48,520 nucleotides of DNA from Planctomycetota bacterium (GTDB taxonomy: Bacteria > Planctomycetota > PLA2 > JAEUHO01), in the NCBI GenBank assembly GCA_020851795.1, contig JADZCA010000079.1:1-48520 (forward strand), given 5' to 3'. Shown piece by piece: positions 1 to 7,099 of this stretch; the first letter of the stretch is position 1, and every line of letters starts with the position of its first letter. The notes beneath the pieces were generated by a model. That model was not told the origin of the DNA. It ran no database searches and saw only the letters and a list, made by a program, of their open reading frames with translations. Both the position numbers and the translations under genes were made by a program.

Positions 1-42
1 GACCGGCCTTGTCACCGGCTCCGTCGTCCGTTCCTCGCGCAT
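1..42 (-). CDS. Possible N-terminus of a leftward gene, cut by the window edge
   Basis: An ATG on the minus strand at 42-40 opens a frame (MREERTTEPVTRPV) that stays open to the edge. A TATACT hexamer at 121-116 (minus) could serve as its -10, giving a leader of about 67 nt. No clear Shine-Dalgarno precedes the ATG. Only 14 codons are visible, so this may be chance. Confidence 0.25.
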   Translation of the reverse strand, partial: MREERTTEPVTRPV

Positions 43-462
43 GTCAAAGAGCCCGCCGAGACGGGCCCAACGGGTCGCGCCGTGCCCTTCCAGGCGACTG
101 CCGCGCGACAGCACCAGTATAGACGACGGGGCGCCCAAGGGGGTTCCCCCCCGGGCCCCCGACGCCCCGGCGGCTCGTCGTCCCTCGATCGAAGAGACCA
201 CCCGCATCGCGCCGATCGCGCCGATGGCGTCGGGGGAGCGGTTCGTCGGGGAGTGCGGACGCGAGACGAGCGCGCCGTCCGCGACGCCGTGGCGGATCGC
301 GGACGCCGTTGCCCGCGGGGGCGACACCCGCCGATCGCGCGGGGCCCGCTCCTTCGCGTGGATCTCGAACCGCGGCCGTGCGACCTCGGAGGACGCACGG
401 CGCCGCCGAAGCGCGAGGTCGCGCTCGCGCGACGTAGGATGCCGCGCGAAGGAGCCGAGTCG
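43..462. other. Intergenic region without a supported gene
   Basis: The open frames here on both strands look like high-GC shadow frames. The stretch 127-170 is rich in G and C runs that can form a hairpin (GGGGCGCCC / GGGCCCCC elements). A candidate leftward -10 (TATACT) lies at 116-121 and a candidate rightward -10 (TAGGAT) at 435-440. I see nothing else. Confidence 0.5.
435..440 (+). promoter_or_regulatory. Candidate -10 hexamer TAGGAT
   Basis: TAGGAT ends 22 nt before the chosen ATG at 463, so transcription would start near 447 and leave a short leader carrying AAGGAG. The hexamer contains the alternative upstream ATG (439), which argues against that ATG as the start. Confidence 0.4.
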
Positions 463-2904
463 ATGGACGCGCCGTCGGTGGCAAGGACGTGGCGGGGACT
501 TCGCATCGCGTTCCTCGCGGCCACGGTCGCGCTCGCGCGGTGCGGTGGCAGCGGCGGCGGTGGTGGCGGTGATCCGCCCCCGCCTCCCCCGCCCCCGCCG
601 CCCGCGGGCCCGTCCCTCACGCACGCGGCCACCGGCGCGGACGGGAAGGTCGTGATCGGCGACGCGGTGCCGCAACGCACGATCGAGATCCTCGACGCGA
701 TCACGGACGCGCCCGTCGCCGGCGTCGAGGTGTGGGTCGCCGAGGACGAGGACGACGCCGTCGCGTGGGTCGAGGACCCGGCGGGACGGTATCCCCCGAG
801 CCTCGTCCCGCTCGTCGAGCCCACGACGTCGGGACTGCTGCAGTTCACGACTCGCCGGGTCGTCGCGATCGGCAGGAACCTGCTCCCGCGGGAGGGGCCC
901 CGCTCGCTCGCGCGCGTGGACTCCGCGCTGATGCGGTTCCTCGTGGACAGCGTGTTCCTCTTCGACCAGCGGCTGACGCTCCTCGCGCTCGAGGTGCAGG
1001 AAGCCGTGTACGACGTGCTCGACTCGGCCGTCCAGCTGGGCGAGATCGCGGTCGCGGGCGCGTCGGGACCGGACCTCGCCTTCGCGCTCTTCGAGCACGC
1101 CGAGTCGGTGAGCCTCGCGCGCGGGATCAAGGCCCTGCGCGCCGCCTGCTACACCGACGACGCGCTCGTGGAGGTGTTCCTCTCGCCGTTCGGCGGCCTG
1201 GTGGTCCTCCCGGTGAACCCGCCGGCGAGCGCGCCGGGAGCGTTCGCGACCGTGGTCGGGAGCGTGCGCGCCGCCGAATCAGGGGCACCCGTGGCGGGAG
1301 CGCAGGTGGCGCTCGTGCCGGCGGGGCTCGTCGCGTCGAGCGCCGCCGACAGGACGTTCTCGCTCCCCGCGGTCCCGGTGCCCTGCGGCGGCGATCCCGG
1401 CGTCTCGCTGATCGTCGAGGCGGAGGGACGGCTGCCGACGACGCTGCGGGTGGAGCTCGTCGCGCCCACGACGGGGCCGGTGCGGGTCGAGCTGTCGCCC
1501 GCGACCGCCGACCTCGGCACGGGCGCGGTCGGGGTGCACACGAGCGGGACGGGCTTCCCGGTGGTGTTCGCGTGCGCCACCGACGGACTCGGCCGCGCGT
1601 TCGTCACGGGCAGCTTTGAGACCTCCGCGACGTTCGACGCCGGGCTACCGAGCGAGCGGACGGTGACGGCGGCCGGCTTCGGCGACGTGTTCCTCGCGCG
1701 CCTCGCGGCGGACGGGACCGCAGCGTGGGCACGGCGCGACGGCGGCACGTCGAGCGAGGCTCCCGAGGGCCTGTGCGCGTTCCCCGACGGGCGGACGGTC
1801 GTGGTCGGTCGCTTCGACGGGACGACGGTGCTGGGCAGCGGCGACCCCGCACAGACGACGCTGACCGCGGCGTCGAGCGACGTCGAGGGGTTCGTCGCGT
1901 GTTACGAGGCCGACGGCGCCCTGCGCTGGGCCCGCGCGATCGGCGGGACCAACGCCGACCGGTGCGCAGCCGTGGCCGCGCGCGCCGACGGCGCGTGCGT
2001 CGTCGTGGGGACGTTCCGCGGGACGATCTCGGTGTACCCGCAGGCGGCCAGCCCGACGCTGACGTCGCGGAGCTCGCGCGACGTGTTCGTCGCCTGCTTC
2101 GACGCCGACGGCGGCCTGCGGTGGCTGCGCCACGGTGCGCCGTCGGGGAGCGCGGGCGCCGAACTCGGCGGCGTCGCCGTCGTGGACGGCACCGACGTGC
2201 TCGTCGCGGGCGAGACGACGGGGACCCTGGTGTTCGACGCGGGGACGGCGACCGAGCTCGCGCTCCCCGACGCCGAGGGCGAGGTGGACGGCTTCGTCGT
2301 GCGCCTCGACCCGGACGGTCACCCGACGTGGGGCCGGCTCGCGACGGGCACGGGGCGCTCGGAGCTGCGTGCGGTGGCCACGCACGCGGACGGGTCGTTC
2401 GCGGTGACGGGGCTGGCGCTCGGCGAGGTGACGTTCGGCCGGGGCGAGGCGCACGAGACGTCGTTCGACACGGGAGCGTCGAGCGCCGGGTTCGTCGCCG
2501 GGTACGGCGCCGACGGCACGTTCCGCTGGGTGCGCCGCAGCGCCGGGTCCACGCCGCACGCGGTGGCGGCGCTCGACGACGGCGCCGTCGTCACCGTGGG
2601 CTACCAGGCCGGCACGACAGTCTGGGGCGCCGGCGGGCCCGACGAGACGACGCTGACCGCGAGCGGCCAGGCGGCGTGGTTCGTCGTGCACGAGGGCGAC
2701 GGCGCGCTGCGGGCCGCGTGGGTGTCGTCGGGCACGACGGCCACCGTCGCCCGCGCCGTGGCGCGCGGGCCTGCGGGCCGCTTCGTCGCAGGCGGGTACG
2801 CGTCGGGGACGGCGCAGCTGCCCGTGGACGGGGCGACGGCCACGGTGACGTCGGCGCCGCCGGGGATCGCGTTCGTGCTGCGCCGCAAGGGCGAGGCGCC
2901 GTAG
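463..2904 (+). CDS. Secreted beta-propeller-repeat (SBBP-like) protein
   Basis: A protein of 813 aa. The start at 463 is chosen because AAGGAG (449-454) sits 8 nt upstream; an in-frame ATG at 439 lies inside a candidate -10. The N-terminus has a basic stretch, a hydrophobic core and LARC, which resembles a lipobox but has Arg at -1, so lipidation is uncertain. A Gly run and a Pro run follow as a linker. Around residues 270-350 a carboxypeptidase-regulatory-like beta domain is visible (TVVGSVRAAESGAPVAGAQV). The C-terminal half consists of repeated units of about 50-60 residues with DGLGRAFVTGSF, ADGTAAWAR, and DGALRWARAIGG motifs, the pattern of SBBP or delta-60 beta-propeller repeats. It is probably exported and surface-facing. 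No catalytic motif is visible and the function is unknown. The stop is TAG; no partner gene is coupled to it. Confidence 0.8.
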   Translation: MDAPSVARTWRGLRIAFLAATVALARCGGSGGGGGGDPPPPPPPPPPAGPSLTHAATGADGKVVIGDAVPQRTIEILDAITDAPVAGVEVWVAEDEDDAVAWVEDPAGRYPPSLVPLVEPTTSGLLQFTTRRVVAIGRNLLPREGPRSLARVDSALMRFLVDSVFLFDQRLTLLALEVQEAVYDVLDSAVQLGEIAVAGASGPDLAFALFEHAESVSLARGIKALRAACYTDDALVEVFLSPFGGLVVLPVNPPASAPGAFATVVGSVRAAESGAPVAGAQVALVPAGLVASSAADRTFSLPAVPVPCGGDPGVSLIVEAEGRLPTTLRVELVAPTTGPVRVELSPATADLGTGAVGVHTSGTGFPVVFACATDGLGRAFVTGSFETSATFDAGLPSERTVTAAGFGDVFLARLAADGTAAWARRDGGTSSEAPEGLCAFPDGRTVVVGRFDGTTVLGSGDPAQTTLTAASSDVEGFVACYEADGALRWARAIGGTNADRCAAVAARADGACVVVGTFRGTISVYPQAASPTLTSRSSRDVFVACFDADGGLRWLRHGAPSGSAGAELGGVAVVDGTDVLVAGETTGTLVFDAGTATELALPDAEGEVDGFVVRLDPDGHPTWGRLATGTGRSELRAVATHADGSFAVTGLALGEVTFGRGEAHETSFDTGASSAGFVAGYGADGTFRWVRRSAGSTPHAVAALDDGAVVTVGYQAGTTVWGAGGPDETTLTASGQAAWFVVHEGDGALRAAWVSSGTTATVARAVARGPAGRFVAGGYASGTAQLPVDGATATVTSAPPGIAFVLRRKGEAP

Positions 2905-2947
2905 CGCGCGGTGTCGGTCGCCGGGCGGGCGGGGCCGGGGCGAGCGC

Positions 2948-2984
2948 GCGGGGCCCGTGAAAACAATTTTCCTGGCACCGCGGG
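2948..2984. repeat. 37-bp direct repeat, copy 1
   Basis: This block differs from 5321-5357 at one position (AACAATTTTCC here, AACAACTTTCC there). It contains an imperfect inverted repeat GAAAA-CAA-TTTTC followed by CTGGCACCGCGGG. It lies between the stop at 2904 and the methyltransferase. The two copies bracket the methyltransferase/cyclase-like gene pair. Confidence 0.85.
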
Positions 2985-3046
2985 ACTATGATCGCGACGC
3001 CAACGCGACGCCCCGTCGGGCGTGCGCGGCCCGCAGACGCCGCCCC

Positions 3047-4066
3047 GTGCCCACCGCCCCCACCGCCCCGCTGGTCCGCCCGGAGAGCGAGCGGGTCGGG
3101 CGCGCGTTCGACGCGATGGCCGAGGAGTACGACGACCTCCGCGACCTGTGGTACCCCCACCTCTTCTCGCGGCTCCACGTGCTCCTCCTCCGAGCCCTGC
3201 GACGGCACGGTCGGTGGGGCGACCATCGCCCCACGGCCCTCGACATCGGGTGCGGCACGGGACTGCAGTCGCTCCTCCTCGCGCGGGCCGGGGCGACGGT
3301 GGAGGCGTTCGACGTCGCCGCACGGCTCGTCGAGGCGGCGGAGCGCAAGCAGGCGGCGGGCGGGCTCGACCCGTGCCGGCCGTTCCCCGGCTACACGACG
3401 CCGCACCGCTTCGTGAGGCGACGCGTGCTCGAGGCCGAGCGCCTGGCGGCGCGGATCCGCGGCGGGCGCCCGATCGTGCCCGCGAGGTTCCGCGTGGCCG
3501 ACGCCCTCGACGTGCCGTTCGCCGACGCGAGCTTTGACGTCGTGAGCTGCTGCGGGAGCACCCTCAGCCTCATCCCCGACCACGGGCGCGCGCTCGACGA
3601 GCTCGCGCGCGTCGCGCGCCCGGGCGGGCTCGTCGTGCTCGAGGTGGAGCAGCGCTGGAACCTCGACCTCGTGTGGGCGCTGCTCGACGCCGTCGTCGGA
3701 GGCCGGCTCGGCTACGAGCAGGACGCCGCGACGTCGTGGCGCAACCTGACCTCGAGGCCGTCCGAGCACGTCCGCATCACGTACCCGTTCGAGACGCACA
3801 CCGGCGAGATCGACCTCGACATCACGCTGTTCGCCCCGGCGGCGCTGCGACGGGAGCTCGAGCGTCGCGGCGTCCGCCCGATCGAGCAGCACGCCATCCA
3901 CGTCGTGACCAACCTCCTGCCGAGCACGGCGCTGCACGAGCCGAGCCCCGGGTGGACGACCCGGGTCGTGTTCGGCGCGCTCGCGCGCATCGAGCCGGCC
4001 GTCGGCTCGCTGCGCCCGTTCCGGTCGCTCGGTTGCAGTCTCGTCGTCGTGGGGCGACGCACATGA
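3047..4066 (+). CDS. Class I SAM-dependent methyltransferase
   Basis: A protein of 339 aa from GTG 3047. Motif I for SAM binding is clear at about residues 64-72 (ALDIGCGTG), followed by an acidic strand end (VEAFDV). Motif II/III-like segments (ADALDVPFADASFDVVSCCGS, LARVARPGGLVVLEVE) have the usual Methyltransf_11/25 order. The substrate is not evident. An ATG at 2957 would extend the protein by 30 residues, but that extension is Arg-rich and encoded partly by the 37-bp repeat, so I prefer GTG 3047. No Shine-Dalgarno is visible before the GTG; TATGAT at 2987-2992 may be a -10. The TGA overlaps the next start (ATGA), so the two genes are translationally coupled. The neighbour is a cyclase-like alpha/alpha-barrel protein, so a lipid or terpenoid substrate is possible, though this is inference. 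Confidence 0.8.
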   Translation: MPTAPTAPLVRPESERVGRAFDAMAEEYDDLRDLWYPHLFSRLHVLLLRALRRHGRWGDHRPTALDIGCGTGLQSLLLARAGATVEAFDVAARLVEAAERKQAAGGLDPCRPFPGYTTPHRFVRRRVLEAERLAARIRGGRPIVPARFRVADALDVPFADASFDVVSCCGSTLSLIPDHGRALDELARVARPGGLVVLEVEQRWNLDLVWALLDAVVGGRLGYEQDAATSWRNLTSRPSEHVRITYPFETHTGEIDLDITLFAPAALRRELERRGVRPIEQHAIHVVTNLLPSTALHEPSPGWTTRVVFGALARIEPAVGSLRPFRSLGCSLVVVGRRT

Positions 4067-5223
4067 GCACCGACGACGCGGTCCGCACGCTCGAGCCCCT
4101 GCTCTTCTCGGCGATCCGCGCCCTGTGCGCCCGCGCGAAGTCGGCCTCGGGCGTGCGCGCCGCCGTCCTGCGACCGCAGTTCTCGTGGGGCGACGTTCGC
4201 GGGACCGCGCACGCGGTGTACACCCTCGTCAAGTGCGGCCTTCCCGAGTCGCACCCCCTGGTGCAGGGCGGGTGTGCGTGGATCGTCGCGCAGCAGGGCG
4301 AGCCGGGCGGCGTCTGGTCGGACGAGGCGTGGGACACCGCGCTCGCGGTGCGCGCGCTCGCGGTCGCGCGGGCCCCGGGCTTCCCCCGGGCGACCGCGGA
4401 GCGCGCGGCCCGGTGGCTCGTGGACCTCGGCCTCGGCTCGGATCCGTTCAACCTCCACGAGGAGCTGTGGGAGACGACGTTCGCGCTCCGGGCGCTGGCC
4501 GAGACGCACCTCGTGACGCGGAGCGCGGACGGGCCGTGGGTCGAGCAGGCCTGTCGGTGGCTGCTGCGCTTCCAGGCGGCCGACGGGACGTTCGTCGCGT
4601 CCCACTACACCGCGCTCGCGGTGCTCGCGATCGAGGAGACGCTGCGCGCCGGCCTGCTCGACGTGACGCCGGAGTGGACCGACGCGCTCGAGAGGGCGCG
4701 GGCCTCGCTCCTCTCGCGCGCGACGACGGGCGAGCCGGACCGCCTCTGGAGCCGTCGCGAGGGCTGGGTGAACGGCTACGTGCTCCAGGCGCTGTCGCCG
4801 ATGCTGCCGGCGGACTCGCCGCACGACGTCGTCCTGCACCCGGCCCTGCTCGCGCGCTGTGTCGCCTGGCTCGCCGACCGCGAGCGGGCCGGCTGGTCGG
4901 ACGACCCCGAGGACCTCTCCGAGATGATCCTCGCGATGCGCGCGATCCTCGCGCGGGCGCGGGCGCGAGCGGAGGTGGGGACCGCCCGGCTCACCGACGA
5001 CCGCCTGCGGGAGGCGAAGGCGTGGGTCGCGACCCGCGTCGAGCACGGCGTCTTCCGCGCGATGCGCTCGCCCGGCCTGTTCTGCCAGCGCGACGCCAGC
5101 GGCAACTGGGTGCTGACGGTGTCGCCGGGCTTCCGCCGGCGCGCGCTCGCAGTCGCCGCCGTGGGCGGCGTCGTGGTCGCGATCCTCAAGTTCTGGAAGG
5201 ACCTCGTGGACCTGTTCGGCTGA
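4063..5223 (+). CDS. Alpha/alpha-barrel (prenyltransferase/squalene-cyclase-like) protein with C-terminal membrane segment
   Basis: A protein of 386 aa whose ATG overlaps the methyltransferase stop by 4 bp. The body is a series of paired helices with the hallmarks of the terpenoid cyclase/prenyltransferase toroid: GGVWSDEAWDTALAVRALA, LHEELWETTFALRALAE, and a QW-like RFQAADGTFVASHYTALAVLAIEE. The DXDD or VXDCTXE motifs of true squalene-hopene or sesterterpene cyclases are absent, so catalysis is not assured. At the C-terminus a hydrophobic stretch (about residues 359-375, ALAVAAVGGVVVAILKFW) could anchor the protein in the membrane. Three tandem hairpins follow the stop. Joint function with the methyltransferase is inferred only from overlap. 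A non-enzymatic barrel such as an alpha-macroglobulin-type domain is an alternative. Confidence 0.65.
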   Translation: MSTDDAVRTLEPLLFSAIRALCARAKSASGVRAAVLRPQFSWGDVRGTAHAVYTLVKCGLPESHPLVQGGCAWIVAQQGEPGGVWSDEAWDTALAVRALAVARAPGFPRATAERAARWLVDLGLGSDPFNLHEELWETTFALRALAETHLVTRSADGPWVEQACRWLLRFQAADGTFVASHYTALAVLAIEETLRAGLLDVTPEWTDALERARASLLSRATTGEPDRLWSRREGWVNGYVLQALSPMLPADSPHDVVLHPALLARCVAWLADRERAGWSDDPEDLSEMILAMRAILARARARAEVGTARLTDDRLREAKAWVATRVEHGVFRAMRSPGLFCQRDASGNWVLTVSPGFRRRALAVAAVGGVVVAILKFWKDLVDLFG

Positions 5224-5232
5224 TGCCGCCGC

Positions 5233-5285
5233 CGCGCGACCCGAGGTCGCGCGGGCGAGCCCGCGACCCGGCGACGCGCCGGGTC
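5233..5285. terminator. Three tandem GC hairpins after the cyclase-like gene
   Basis: Perfect stems occur at 5234-5241/5245-5252 (GCGCGACC/GGTCGCGC), 5252-5256/5259-5263 (CGGGC/GCCCG) and 5265-5273/5277-5285 (GACCCGGCG/CGCCGGGTC). No T tract follows. They lie 10 bp after a stop codon in a convergent gap, so a termination or mRNA-stabilising role is likely. Confidence 0.5.
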
Positions 5286-5286
5286 C

Positions 5287-5313
5287 CGCGTGAGAAAAAC
5301 GTTCCTGGCAGGG
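5287..5313. repeat. Degenerate partial copy of the 37-bp repeat
   Basis: The stretch CGCGTGAGAAAAACGTTCCTGGCAGGG shares the order GTGA, an A run, TTCCTGGCA with the two 37-bp copies, but has lost the CAA centre and the CCGCGGG end. It lies 8 bp upstream of copy 2. Confidence 0.55.
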
Positions 5314-5320
5314 CGACGAC

Positions 5321-5357
5321 GCGGGGCCCGTGAAAACAACTTTCCTGGCACCGCGGG
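5321..5357. repeat. 37-bp direct repeat, copy 2
   Basis: This copy matches 36 of 37 positions with 2948-2984, in the same orientation. It lies between the ends of the cyclase-like gene (5223) and the ClpX-like gene (5374), in the convergent gap. Confidence 0.85.
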
Positions 5358-5373
5358 GGCGCGCGGGCGCGTC

Positions 5374-7008
5374 CTACTTCGAGCGGGGACGTCGGCCTTT
5401 GCCGCTGGGGCTGCCGTCGCCGTCGTCCGGCTCGTCCGGCTCGTCCGACGGCGCGTCGGAGTCGTCGGTGGCGGGAGGATCGCCCGCGCCCTTCGCCTTC
5501 TGCGCCGCCTCGCGCCTGCGGCGCTCCTCCTCCTTCTTGAGGCGGGTGTAGTCGAGGTAGTGCAGGTTCGCCTGGATGTTGTCGGTGTTGCTGTAGACGT
5601 AGGCGAGGAAGAACTCGGTCACCGTCGCCTTGCGCAGACGGAGCTCCTCCGCGAGGCGCAGCACGACGCCGAGCCGCTGCTGGTTCTCCGCCTCGAACGC
5701 CTCCCACCACTTGCGGGCCGAACCCGTCGTCTGGTCCCAGTCGAGCTCCTTGCGCACGACGTCCAGCGTCCGTCGGAGCCGGTCGGTGCTCCAGCCCGCC
5801 GAGTTGGAGATGCCCGGCGAGGCCGGCACGCCCCCGAGCCCGGTCGTGGCGGGGCCCTCGAGCGCGCGGCGGCGCAGCTCCGCCGCGGGCGCCGGGCGGC
5901 TCTTGGCCAGCGCCGGGTCGGTCACGAGCGTCGGCGGGACGCCGCGCTCCACCGTCGGCGCGTCCACCACGATGCGGACGACGCCCTGCTCATGGAGCTC
6001 GAGCGGCCTCCAGTCCACGTCGTCGAGCGCGCGGAGCACCTCGGACGCCACGCCCCGCGCGCCGGTCTGGCGCCGGACCGCGCGGCGCGCGACCGCGCGC
6101 AGCGCCGCCGGCGTGAGCTCGAGGTCGATGCCGTGCAGCGCGAAGTACGCCCGCTGCTTGTGCAGGACCGAGTCCTCGGTCTCGGAGAGGATCGCGACGA
6201 GGTCCTCCTCCGAGAGCGCGTCGAGCACGGTCACCGTGGCGAAGCGCCCGATCAGCTCGGGGACGAAGCCGAACTCCTCGAGGTCCTCGCGCGTCACCTG
6301 CCGGTACAGGTCGCCGATCGACGGGTCCTTCCCCGCCGCCTCGGGCGCGCGCCCGAAGCCGACGTGGTCCTTCGCGGCGTGGTTGCGACGGAGGATCTCC
6401 TCCATCCCCGCGAACGCGCCGGCGAACACGAAGAGCACGTCGGCGCTGTCGATGGTCACGCCCATGTGGCTGATCGCGCGGCCGTCGAGGAGCGTGAGGA
6501 GGTTGTTCTGGACGCCGAGACCCGAGACGTCGCGCTGGGTCTCCACGGCGACGCGGCGGATCTTGTCCACTTCGTCCACGAACACGAACCCGCGCTGCGC
6601 CCGCAGCGGGTCGCCCTTGGCCGCCTCGATCAGCCGCTCGATGCACGACTCGACCTTCTCGCCGACGTAGCCGGTCTCCGCCATCGCGGTCGCGCTCACG
6701 TAGGCGACCGGGACGTTGAGGTGGCGCGCCAGCGTGCGCACGACGTGGCTCTTGCCCGTGCCCGTCGGGCCGAGCAGGAGGACGTGCTGCTTGCCGAAGT
6801 CGCGCACCGGCGACGCGGGGTCGCTGCAGGCGAGCCGCGCCATGCAGTGGGCGTAGTAGGCGGTCGCGAGGTCGCGCTTGGCCTGCGCCTGCCCCCGCAC
6901 GAAGCGGTCGAGGTGCGCGATCATCTCGGTGGGCGTCGGCAGCGGACGGGTCAGGCTCCCACCGTCGCCGGACGACGGGGATCGCGCGGGCTCCTCGGAC
7001 TTCGCCAC
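5374..7008 (-). CDS. ClpX-like AAA+ unfoldase with C-terminal extension
   Basis: A protein of 544 aa. The GTG at 7008 has AAAGGAG 8 nt upstream. The AAA+ core follows ClpX closely: Walker A GPTGTGKS, pore-1 loop GYVG (in AETGYVGEKVES), Walker B FVFVDEVDKI, and the C-terminal small-domain motif RRQTGARGV. VGFG occupies the position of the IGF loop used to dock on ClpP, so ClpP pairing is plausible. The N-terminal zinc-binding domain of canonical ClpX is absent; instead there are about 30 Ser/Gly/Pro-rich residues. After the small domain comes a Pro-rich linker, a helical region of about 130 residues (WWEAFEAENQQRLG...KEEERRRREAAQ) and an acidic, disordered tail; I do not recognise this extension. 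It is the last gene of the minus-strand tubulin/vWA cluster, 91 bp after its upstream neighbour, with its own candidate -10 (TAGCAT). It probably unfolds or remodels a dedicated substrate rather than acting as the housekeeping ClpX. Confidence 0.85.
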   Translation of the reverse strand: MAKSEEPARSPSSGDGGSLTRPLPTPTEMIAHLDRFVRGQAQAKRDLATAYYAHCMARLACSDPASPVRDFGKQHVLLLGPTGTGKSHVVRTLARHLNVPVAYVSATAMAETGYVGEKVESCIERLIEAAKGDPLRAQRGFVFVDEVDKIRRVAVETQRDVSGLGVQNNLLTLLDGRAISHMGVTIDSADVLFVFAGAFAGMEEILRRNHAAKDHVGFGRAPEAAGKDPSIGDLYRQVTREDLEEFGFVPELIGRFATVTVLDALSEEDLVAILSETEDSVLHKQRAYFALHGIDLELTPAALRAVARRAVRRQTGARGVASEVLRALDDVDWRPLELHEQGVVRIVVDAPTVERGVPPTLVTDPALAKSRPAPAAELRRRALEGPATTGLGGVPASPGISNSAGWSTDRLRRTLDVVRKELDWDQTTGSARKWWEAFEAENQQRLGVVLRLAEELRLRKATVTEFFLAYVYSNTDNIQANLHYLDYTRLKKEEERRRREAAQKAKGAGDPPATDDSDAPSDEPDEPDDGDGSPSGKGRRPRSK

Positions 7009-7034
7009 GGGATCGGCTCCTTTGCGGGGTCCGG

Positions 7035-7040
7035 ATGCTA
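7035..7040 (-). promoter_or_regulatory. Candidate -10 hexamer TAGCAT
   Basis: TAGCAT reads on the minus strand 26 nt before the GTG of the ClpX-like gene. It would start a short leader that carries AAAGGAG, allowing expression separate from the upstream genes. Confidence 0.35.
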
Positions 7041-7099
7041 CCCGATCGCGCCGCGTCGGCTCGGGGCCGGGCCCCGCCCGCGCCCACCGACGGCGTGGC

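Noticed and set aside
82..462. N-terminal extension of the first propeller gene
   Set aside because: The frame stays open upstream, but AAGGAG at 449-454 and the signal peptide place the start at 463.
2957..3046. Upstream ATG start for the methyltransferase
   Set aside because: It lies in the 37-bp repeat and would add an Arg-rich extension. The same repeat gives MKTxFLAPR in another place with no gene, so this reading is probably chance.
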